This document shows positions 18,047-24,314 of a DNA stretch of 64,000 bases, in pieces; the stretch's first letter is position 1; each line of letters opens with the position of its first letter. Source of the DNA: Simplicispira psychrophila DSM 11588 (GTDB lineage: Bacteria; Pseudomonadota; Gammaproteobacteria; Burkholderiales; Burkholderiaceae_C); NCBI RefSeq assembly GCF_000688255.1, contig NZ_JHYS01000012.1, positions 35,074 to 99,073 on the forward strand. Direction: 5' to 3'. The notes under the pieces are model-generated. The model was not told the origin of the DNA. It made no database searches and worked only from the letters and a program-made list of their open reading frames with translations. The translations under genes were made by a program, and so were the position numbers.

Positions 18047-18250
18047 ATGTCTGACACAAAATTCCCCCTGCAAGAGAGCACATGCCTCACGGCTCTCAAA
18101 ACCGCACTGGTGGCGGAGCAGCGGGTACTGGATCTGGCCCCCCATACCGCACGCGCGCGTACCGATACGCTGCTCGGCGCAACGCCGAGCGCAACCTGGC
18201 CCGCCAGCGTTTCAGGCGTCGCCATCTCCAGGGCACAAGCCTTGCTCTGA
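18047..18250 (+). CDS. Possible small hypothetical protein
   Basis: An ORF of 67 codons with GGGAA seven bases before its ATG. The product (MSDTKFPLQESTCLTALKTA at its start) has no signal peptide, membrane segment or motif that I recognise. It lies in an otherwise non-coding stretch, downstream of two regulatory palindromes, and ends 20 bp before the convergent diguanylate cyclase stop. In DNA of this GC content an ORF of this length can occur by chance, so it may not be a gene. Confidence 0.3.
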   Translation: MSDTKFPLQESTCLTALKTALVAEQRVLDLAPHTARARTDTLLGATPSATWPASVSGVAISRAQALL

Positions 18251-18269
18251 CGCGTTCCTGGGGCGCAGT

Positions 18270-19079
18270 TCACCGATGCGCCGCACCGCCTGGCACGATG
18301 AGCAGCTGCAGGCAGGGAGGCTTGCGGTAAAACACGAAGCTGCCGTGCCGGTTCTTCTTGGCGCAATACATCGCTTCATCAGCTTTGGCCATCAGCGTCA
18401 AGGCATCCTCGCCGTCCTCGGGGTAAACGGCAATTCCCACACTGACCGAGATCACCAGTTCGCGACCCGCCACACAGACCGGCTCCGCCACGGCGGCGAG
18501 CATTTTGGTGGCGATCGCCGCCGCATCGCTGGCATGCGACAGTTCGGCCAGCAGCACCAGGAACTCGTCGCCCCCGTGCCGGCTGACGGTGTCGGAATCG
18601 CGCACACCCGATTCCAGGCGGCGCGCCACCAGTTGCAACACCTCGTCCCCGGCAAGGTGGCCGAGCTGGTCGTTGATCGACTTGAAGTCATCGAGGTCCA
18701 CGAACAGCAGCGCCGTGCGCAGCCCATGGCGCCGCGCCATGCCGATCGCCTTGTCGAGACGGTCGGCCATCACGGCGCGGGTTGGCGTGCCAGTGAGCGC
18801 ATCGCGCTGGCTGGTGCGCGTGAGCAGTTCGATTTGCAGGGCGTGGTCATCCGACAGGGCATCCGCGTCAAGCGCGGTCATCAGCAGCCGCTCGTTGGCC
18901 GCCAGCAGCAGCCCGGCATGCGCACTGTCGGCGCTGCGCGGTGGCTCGGACAACGCCCATGACGTCGGTAACGCCCGCTTCTGTGCTGTCAGCTCTGCGC
19001 GCAGCCGTTGATTTTCCAGGCGCAGCGCTCTCAGCAAGCGCGCCGTGGCTAGCGTCTGGGTGTTCCTTTTTCTAGGCAT
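18270..19079 (-). CDS. Diguanylate cyclase (GGDEF) coupled to a KaiC-like gene
   Basis: Protein of 269 residues: a basic coiled N-terminal segment (about 10-40), then a GGDEF domain (about 95-255). The signature HGGDEFLVLL is intact and the inhibitory I-site RDSD sits five residues before it, so an active, product-inhibited cyclase making c-di-GMP is expected. There is no membrane or PAS domain. The ATG at 19079 overlaps the end of the KaiC-like gene by 8 bp, implying translational coupling. A longer in-frame ORF reaching 19229 would lie entirely over the KaiC coding region and is rejected. Confidence 0.85.
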   Translation of the reverse strand: MPRKRNTQTLATARLLRALRLENQRLRAELTAQKRALPTSWALSEPPRSADSAHAGLLLAANERLLMTALDADALSDDHALQIELLTRTSQRDALTGTPTRAVMADRLDKAIGMARRHGLRTALLFVDLDDFKSINDQLGHLAGDEVLQLVARRLESGVRDSDTVSRHGGDEFLVLLAELSHASDAAAIATKMLAAVAEPVCVAGRELVISVSVGIAVYPEDGEDALTLMAKADEAMYCAKKNRHGSFVFYRKPPCLQLLIVPGGAAHR

Positions 19080-20565
19080 CACGCTCAACTTCAGCCAGCG
19101 CATCCATGTCCAGTCGCTGCCCCGGGCGGCCCGAGAGCAATCCTTCCTGCAAGGGAAGCATGTCGCCGAGGTGGATGCCGTTGTCATCAATCTTGAACAG
19201 GCGCAGAGCGTTGGAGTGCGCGCTGGCACGGACCTTGACCACCGCCATCACACGTTGCAGGCGGCTCTCTACCTCCACGTAGCGCTGCACGATGATGGCA
19301 TCGGTCAGAAAGGCGGTGTCGTAGGGGCTGAAGCTCAGCTCGCTGAAGCGATCCTCCAGTTCCGAAATCATCAACACCGTGACGCCGGTACTCGCCAGCG
19401 CCCACAACATGCGCGACAGGGATTCGCGAAAGCCCTCGCGAAAGGTGGGCGCCAGCGCGAGTTCGAAGCCCGACAGCGAATCGATCACGACGCGGCTGGC
19501 TTTGAGCCGGTGGATCTCGGCGACCAGCAGGGAGGCGATCTCATCGACGGAAAGATCGGGGGCGCTGGTATCGATCATGCCAATGCGATCGCTGGCAATC
19601 AGGCCTGCCACCACCGGACCGCGCGCATTCGCCGCGCGCTGCTCGAACGCGGCGATCACCCCGGTTTCGCCCAGGCGCGCGCCTTCCAGCAAGAAGGCCG
19701 ACGCCAGCAGACTCTTGCCCGAGCCGGAAGGCCCCGAGACCAGCAGCGAATAGCCGCGCGGCAGGCCGCCGCCCATCATCGCGTCCAGCCCGGGGACACC
19801 TGTCCCCAGCCGTGTGCCTGGTGATGCCGCCAACCCGACGTCCGCCGCAAAGGCCGGCACCAGGGCGGAGGGCGCAAACATGCGGATACCGCTGTTACTC
19901 ATGCGAAAGGTGTGCAACCCCGGCAAGGTGGGTTGGCCGCGCATCTTCATGACCTCCATCTTGCGCACAATCGAGTTGCCCAGCACGCTCTGGCGCAGCC
20001 AGATCACCCCGTCAGCGATCGTGAAAACAGGGTTGTGTTCGGTTTCGGATGGGTGCTCTCCCAGCAGGAACGTGGTGGCCTGCCAACTCGTCATCAGCAC
20101 GCCGAGGTTCTGGATGAAGCGCTGCACGCCCTCATAAGAAGCATCACCGCCCTGGCCCGCCAGCAGCACCGAGCGGAACGAATCGATGAAGACCAAGCCC
20201 GGGCCGCTGGCCTCGACCTCCTTGACGATGCGCTGGAGCACCGAGTCGAGGACGCCGGAGGCGGTGTCGTCTGCCAGGTTGACGAAACGAATGCATTGGT
20301 TGAGCTTGTCGAAATCGAAGAATTTGAACTGCTGCTGGTAGCGCAGCATCTTGATGGGGGGCTCACCGAGCCCCGTGAAATACAGCGCCGGACGCTCCGG
20401 GCTCGCCAGCGCAAACATGATCTGGTGCGCCAGCGTGGTCTTGCCACTGCCGGGCTGTCCGGCAATGAGATTGAACGAAAATTCCGGCAGCCCGCCGCCA
20501 AGGACTTCGTCCAGGCCCGGGACGCCGGTCTGTAGTTGATGGATGATCGCTCTGTCGTGGGTCAT
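19072..20565 (-). CDS. KaiC-like double-domain ATPase
   Basis: RecA-fold protein of 497 residues with two KaiC domains. Walker A motifs are GQPGSGKTT (Lys42) and GPSGSGKSL (Lys284), with Walker B-like LVFIDSF and RVVIDSL. The catalytic Glu-Glu pairs of cyanobacterial KaiC read GlyGlu (67-68) and GluGln (308-309) here. The autophosphorylated Ser431/Thr432 pair aligns without gaps to Ala418/Phe419. It is therefore unlikely to be a phosphorylation clock. The start at MTHDRAII matches the domain start and overlaps the upstream ORF by ATGA. No kaiA or kaiB is present. The partner diguanylate cyclase suggests a signalling role. Confidence 0.87.
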   Translation of the reverse strand: MTHDRAIIHQLQTGVPGLDEVLGGGLPEFSFNLIAGQPGSGKTTLAHQIMFALASPERPALYFTGLGEPPIKMLRYQQQFKFFDFDKLNQCIRFVNLADDTASGVLDSVLQRIVKEVEASGPGLVFIDSFRSVLLAGQGGDASYEGVQRFIQNLGVLMTSWQATTFLLGEHPSETEHNPVFTIADGVIWLRQSVLGNSIVRKMEVMKMRGQPTLPGLHTFRMSNSGIRMFAPSALVPAFAADVGLAASPGTRLGTGVPGLDAMMGGGLPRGYSLLVSGPSGSGKSLLASAFLLEGARLGETGVIAAFEQRAANARGPVVAGLIASDRIGMIDTSAPDLSVDEIASLLVAEIHRLKASRVVIDSLSGFELALAPTFREGFRESLSRMLWALASTGVTVLMISELEDRFSELSFSPYDTAFLTDAIIVQRYVEVESRLQRVMAVVKVRASAHSNALRLFKIDDNGIHLGDMLPLQEGLLSGRPGQRLDMDALAEVERDA

Positions 20566-21122
20566 GAAGGGTCGCCCTGTGTGGGGGTGTGGAGGGTGGG
20601 ACGCAGCCAGACCGGCTGGAGCAGCTTCTGCGAAAGTGCTTCGCCGAGGAGTCTGGCCAATAGGTCGCAAAAGGTTTTCAGCAGCCAGCCATGGGCGGCC
20701 AGCACCAGGGACGGCTCGCGTTGTGCCAGAACTGCGCGCAACACATCAAAGTCGCTGGCCGAAGTGGCACCGGGGTGCACTTCCTCCAGCCACGGGTATT
20801 GGGCCCGAGCAAGATGCAGGCTGCGCCTGAAAAGAGCGGACACACCCTGCTGGCCAAAAACAGGCGACAAAACCCTGGCGACACGCTGCCAGGTCGTGAC
20901 AGCCAGATCGGCCAAGTGGCCGGCATCCACACCCTCGTCCACCAGCCGTGCCAGATGGACTTGCATGCCTTCCAGCCCGATGCGCGTGACCAGCGCGCTG
21001 ATGCGCCGCTCACCCGCCAAGAAGGGTTGAATTTCTTGCGGACTGCGTATATGGGAAATCAGGTCAGCCACGCCGCACAGTAAACACCACGATGGCGCTC
21101 GTCCGTGCGATTGCGCACACAA
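20562..21122 (-). CDS. Hypothetical protein, first gene of the KaiC-like operon
   Basis: A mostly helical cytosolic protein of up to 186 residues, overlapping the KaiC-like start by 4 bp (ATGA). I do not recognise the family. Regions such as GVSALFRRSLHLARAQYPWL and FCDLLARLLGEALSQKLL look like amphipathic helices. The start is uncertain: TTG at 21122 overlaps a CRP-type palindrome (21103-21118), whereas GTG at 21071 (VADLISHIRSP) would leave the palindrome upstream as an operator. Obligate overlap with the ATPase suggests it acts with it, possibly as an adaptor or input protein. Confidence 0.7.
   Translation of the reverse strand: MCAQSHGRAPSWCLLCGVADLISHIRSPQEIQPFLAGERRISALVTRIGLEGMQVHLARLVDEGVDAGHLADLAVTTWQRVARVLSPVFGQQGVSALFRRSLHLARAQYPWLEEVHPGATSASDFDVLRAVLAQREPSLVLAAHGWLLKTFCDLLARLLGEALSQKLLQPVWLRPTLHTPTQGDPS
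21103..21118. promoter_or_regulatory. CRP-type palindrome variant at the head of the KaiC-like operon
   Basis: On the minus strand TGTGCGCAATCGCACG, matching the perfect palindrome at 17813 at 13 of 16 positions and keeping both TGTGC/GCAC half-sites. It lies between the divergent ECF sigma gene and the KaiC-like operon, so it could control either. Confidence 0.5.
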
Positions 21123-21231
21123 GGCTGGTAACTATTTGCGCGGCACTTCTTGCTCTACCACCCCCTTTCTCTATACACGGACAAACACATGGAACCTTTG
21201 TCCGCCGCGTTCGTTGACACTGGCAACGACC

Positions 21232-21786
21232 ATGCGCGCCCTCCAACCTCTCGAAGAAGACGAATGCATCGCCCGCGCACAGCGGGGCGATATGGCGGCG
21301 TTTTCAGAGTTGGTGGCGCGCTACCAGGACCGCATTTATCGCTTTTTGGTGCGATTGACGCGCTCGCCCGACGATGCACTGGAGCTGACCCAGGAAACCT
21401 TCTTGAGCGCCTACCAAGCACTGGCACGCTGGCGGCCCGAAGCGCGCTTTACCACTTGGTTGTTTCGCATTGCACGCAACCAAGCCTTTGACTGGCTGCG
21501 GCGCAACAAGCGGGTCGAGTTTGTCGCTTTGGGGGACGAACAGGATGTCGGGTTTGCCGACCCCGCACCCACACCGGATGTGACGCTGGAAAGCGTGCAG
21601 CGGTTGCGCCACCTCGAACGCGCGCTGGCGCGGCTGCCCCCCGAACACCGCGAAATCCTGCTGCTGCGGGAAATCGAGGCAATGTCTTACGAAGACATCG
21701 CTGAGGTGCTCGACATTCGCCTCGGTACCGTGAAATCACGCATCGCCCGTGCCCGTGCTGGGCTGCTAGAAAAAATGCCGCGTTGA
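21232..21786 (+). CDS. ECF-type RNA polymerase sigma factor
   Basis: Extracytoplasmic-function sigma factor of 184 residues. Region 2 spans about 10-85 (ELVARYQDRIYRFLVRL, ALELTQETFLSAYQAL, TTWLFRIARNQAFDWLRR) and region 4 about 125-180 (LPPEHREILLLREIE, SYEDIAEVLDIRLGTVKSRI). The ATG at 21232 is used; 32 further in-frame codons upstream do not resemble the family. It is followed after 14 bp by its anti-sigma gene and then a CnrX/Spy-like sensor, the usual arrangement for an envelope or metal stress regulon. Confidence 0.92.
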   Translation: MRALQPLEEDECIARAQRGDMAAFSELVARYQDRIYRFLVRLTRSPDDALELTQETFLSAYQALARWRPEARFTTWLFRIARNQAFDWLRRNKRVEFVALGDEQDVGFADPAPTPDVTLESVQRLRHLERALARLPPEHREILLLREIEAMSYEDIAEVLDIRLGTVKSRIARARAGLLEKMPR

Positions 21787-21800
21787 TAGGAGGAAACCCC

Positions 21801-22253
21801 ATGACTTGCCCCCGACACGATGAACTGTCCGCCTATACCGATCAGGCGATGAAGCCGGGCGAACGCGCCCGCTTTCAGCAGCACTTGCAGACTTGCCCGC
21901 GCTGCCAGCAGCAACTTGCAGATTTGCAGGCACTGCAACAAAGCCTGCGCGCCTTGCCGTCACCCACCTTGGGTTTCGACCTGGCCTCCCGTCTGGAAGA
22001 TCGGCTGCAGCGCCCGCCACCACAACCACAGCGCCGCTGGTCGGCGCTGTGGGGCGGGGGCGGCTGGATGCCCACCGGGCTGACCGCCGGTTTGGCGCTG
22101 GTTTCGGGCGTTTGGCTTGGCGGCCTGCTGCTCGGTGGCGGCACCACGGCGGTCACTCGCCCCGTCACCATGGTGCGCGTATTCGACCCGGTGCCACCGG
22201 GCGGACTGTGCGCCGCCGTCGAAATTTGCCGCCTGTCGAAAGGAAGGCCATGA
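21801..22253 (+). CDS. Anti-sigma factor with zinc-finger domain and one TM helix
   Basis: Membrane protein of 150 residues. The cytoplasmic N-terminus holds a zf-HC2/ZAS motif (HLQTCPRCQ, His-x3-Cys-x2-Cys) that would bind the sigma factor. A Pro-rich linker leads to a single TM helix (about 90-118, Gly/Leu-rich) and a short periplasmic tail. The start is fixed by AGGAGG eight bases upstream of the ATG. The stop overlaps the next start as ATGA, so the two are translationally coupled. Confidence 0.88.
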   Translation: MTCPRHDELSAYTDQAMKPGERARFQQHLQTCPRCQQQLADLQALQQSLRALPSPTLGFDLASRLEDRLQRPPPQPQRRWSALWGGGGWMPTGLTAGLALVSGVWLGGLLLGGGTTAVTRPVTMVRVFDPVPPGGLCAAVEICRLSKGRP

Positions 22254-22723
22254 GCCGCACCGTCTGGATCCGCTACCTGCTGGTCGCCTCCTTGGCTTTG
22301 AATCTGGGCATCATCACCGCCCTCGCCATGCGCCCAGCACCACCCCGACCGGCAGATATGGCCGCGCAGCCGGCCCACCTAAATTTGCAGGACTACCTGC
22401 AACTGACCGCCGAACAGCGCACCCAATGGCAGCAGCTGGAGCCGAAATTTCTACAGGCATTGACCACCAACTGGCAAGACATCCAACAGCGTCGCGAGGC
22501 CTTGGTGCGGCATATTTTTGCCGCCACGCCAGACCGTGCCGCTATCGATGCCGAACAAGCGGCGATTGCCGGCCTGCAAGGCGCACAACAACAGCGCGTG
22601 ATTGCACAGTTGCTGGCCGAGCGTCAGCTACTGGACGACTCACAGCGCCAGCGCCTGATGGACTTGCTGCTGAGCCGCTACGCCCAAGAAACCACAGAAG
22701 AAGAGCTGCTGCACCGCGATTGA
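22250..22723 (+). CDS. Periplasmic heavy-metal-sensor-like protein (CnrX/Spy/ZraP type)
   Basis: Membrane-anchored periplasmic protein of 157 residues. It has an N-terminal TM anchor (about 8-27), then a long helical domain with the LTxxQ-type sequence LQLTAEQRTQWQQLEPKF and abundant Gln/Glu/Arg, as in CnrX/Spy-like helical hairpins. In Cupriavidus CnrX binds metal in the periplasm and releases a sigma factor from its anti-sigma partner. Here it is the third gene of the sigma/anti-sigma unit, so the same role is inferred. Which metal or stress is sensed cannot be told. Confidence 0.8.
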   Translation: MSRTVWIRYLLVASLALNLGIITALAMRPAPPRPADMAAQPAHLNLQDYLQLTAEQRTQWQQLEPKFLQALTTNWQDIQQRREALVRHIFAATPDRAAIDAEQAAIAGLQGAQQQRVIAQLLAERQLLDDSQRQRLMDLLLSRYAQETTEEELLHRD

Positions 22724-22845
22724 TTGCGCGGGCAAAAACCAACGCAAAAAAACAGGGAACATTTCAAGCGACGGTTCGTTGAAGACAACAAGGCCGCCGC
22801 AACCAAGCGGCCCTCAACTCGTTCAACCTCTACTGGAGTCGTTTC

Positions 22846-23325
22846 ATGCAATCACCCCTTGCCCTGCTGCTGGCCTTGGCCCTGTCCTCCCCCTTGGCCG
22901 CACTGGCCGCTGCCGACGCCCATGGCCACAGCCAAGCTGCCCCCCACAAGTTGGAGCTCAACGCCGGCAAGAAGTGGGGCACCGACGACGCGCTGCGCCA
23001 AGCCATGTCAACCATCCACACCTCGGTCCAGCAGACGCTGCCAGCAGCCCATTCAGGCAAGGCGACCGTCGCCGACTACGACGCCTTCGGCAAGGGCGTC
23101 ACGGCGCAAATTACCTACATCGTAGAAAACTGCAAACTCGACCCAAAGGCTGATGAACAGCTGCACATCATCGTGGCGAACCTGATGAACGGCGCGGAAG
23201 CCGCCGAGGGTAAGCACGGCGAGCAGAAACGCGCGGCGGGTGTAGTGGAAGTCGCCCAGGCCGCGAATGCCTACGGCAAGCACTTCGACCATGCCGGCTG
23301 GAAATCCATCAAGCTGCCGCATTAA
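22846..23325 (+). CDS. Secreted helical protein of unknown function
   Basis: Periplasmic protein of 159 residues. A signal peptide of about 22 residues ends ALAAADAHG, followed by a His-rich start (HGHSQAAPH) and a helical domain with a single conserved-looking Cys in VENCKLDPKADEQLH. Its helical pattern recalls small four-helix-bundle periplasmic proteins near redox or nitrogen-oxide genes, but I cannot name the family with certainty. It lies 122 bp after the sensor gene and ends overlapping the apbE stop by 4 bp (convergent). It may be a target of the sigma factor. Confidence 0.75.
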   Translation: MQSPLALLLALALSSPLAALAAADAHGHSQAAPHKLELNAGKKWGTDDALRQAMSTIHTSVQQTLPAAHSGKATVADYDAFGKGVTAQITYIVENCKLDPKADEQLHIIVANLMNGAEAAEGKHGEQKRAAGVVEVAQAANAYGKHFDHAGWKSIKLPH

Positions 23326-24314
23326 GGGACAAAGGTTGGGGTGGAGCGAAACCGCCCCAGCCCCATCTCCACCAGTCCGTGTGGACGGCGCAGCAGAAAC
23401 AGCACTTCCAGCCCCATCCGCTGCGCTAGTCCCAAGCCTTCGCCGGGGCCGGCCACCAACAGCGCGGTGGCCCAGGCGTCGGCGTGCATACAACTGCGCG
23501 CCAGCACCGTGACCGAGGCCACGCCGTTGTTGACTGGCGCAGCGCGGCGGGCGTCCATGCTGTGCGCCAAGCGCGCATCACCCACTTTCAGATAACGCCG
23601 GTAATCGCCCGAGGTGGCCACGGCCACATCCTGCAGTTCGATGACCCCATGCACCGCGCGCTGCCCCGATTGCGGTGACTCCAGCGCCACCGCCCAAGGC
23701 GCACCACTGGCTTGACTGCCCACGGCGCGCAGCTCACCATCGAGCGCCAGCAGCGCATGGCGCACACCGTGCTGCTGCAATACGGTTGCCATGCGGTCTA
23801 CCGCGTAACCCTTGGCAATGCCGCACAGGTCCAGTTGCACAGGGTGGTGCTTGCGGGCACGGCCACCGGGAAGGTCAAGTTCCAAGCATTCAGATGTCGT
23901 GCGCGGCACAGCGTGGCGCGCGGTGTGGATAGCCGCCGCATCCGGCGCATCACGCAGCGCACCAAAGCCCCAGGCATCGACCAGCGCGCCGACACCCGGA
24001 TCAAACGCGCCCGCGCTCAGGCGGTGAATCTCCAGCGCGCAGGCCAGCACCTCCAGTATTTCAGCGGGCAAATCCACCCTAGCGTCCACCGGCGCGCAGT
24101 TCAGGCGCATCAGGTCGCTGTCGGACTTCCACGGTGACATTTGCTGATCCACCTGCGCCACCGCAGCGGCAAGCGCTTGCTGCAGGGCCACCACATCCAT
24201 GTTGGCGTCAGCGTCCACACTGGCAGACCAGCGCGTGCCCATGGTCGGGCCATGCAGGGTCGTGCGCTGGCCAGATACGGCGGGCGCAGCGGCTTCAGAA
24301 AACGTCTTCGGCAT
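23322..24314 (-). CDS. apbE: FAD:protein FMN transferase ApbE, leaderless
   Basis: Enzyme of 330 residues that transfers FMN from FAD to a Thr or Ser of target flavoproteins. ApbE features: GPTMGTRWSASV near the N-terminus, FDPGVGALVDAWGFG, the LDLCGIAKGYAVDRM motif and HSMDARRAAPV with the downstream SVTVLA. Most ApbE proteins are secreted lipoproteins; this one has no signal peptide. The start is well fixed (AAGGAG upstream, and an in-frame stop just above the ATG). It overlaps the end of the PepSY-reductase gene by 20 bp and is the last gene of the electron-transfer operon. Confidence 0.9.
   Translation of the reverse strand: MPKTFSEAAAPAVSGQRTTLHGPTMGTRWSASVDADANMDVVALQQALAAAVAQVDQQMSPWKSDSDLMRLNCAPVDARVDLPAEILEVLACALEIHRLSAGAFDPGVGALVDAWGFGALRDAPDAAAIHTARHAVPRTTSECLELDLPGGRARKHHPVQLDLCGIAKGYAVDRMATVLQQHGVRHALLALDGELRAVGSQASGAPWAVALESPQSGQRAVHGVIELQDVAVATSGDYRRYLKVGDARLAHSMDARRAAPVNNGVASVTVLARSCMHADAWATALLVAGPGEGLGLAQRMGLEVLFLLRRPHGLVEMGLGRFRSTPTFVP

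Larger units (their letters stand above)
17737..18269. other. Long intergenic stretch between crp-like and GGDEF genes
   Basis: These 533 bp hold two CRP-box-like palindromes (17813-17828 and 17897-17918) and one weak small ORF (18047-18250). I see no tRNA, terminator or repeat. Because the flanking genes read leftwards on the minus strand, the palindromes most likely serve the crp-like gene ending at 17017, or an unannotated rightward transcript. Confidence 0.5.

Noticed and set aside
19072..20565. A circadian clock gene in the KaiABC sense
   Set aside because: No kaiA or kaiB in the window, and the phosphosite pair is Ala-Phe.
20565..20670. N-terminal extension of the KaiC-like protein from an ATG at 20670
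   Set aside because: The extra 35 residues lie within the upstream gene and are low-complexity; the KaiC domain begins at MTHDRAII with an ATGA overlap.
21191..21231. GGAAC...CGTT autoregulatory promoter upstream of the ECF sigma gene
   Set aside because: A GGAACC is present at 21191, but the spacing and -10 candidates are ambiguous and can occur by chance; a search for the same motif at target genes would decide.
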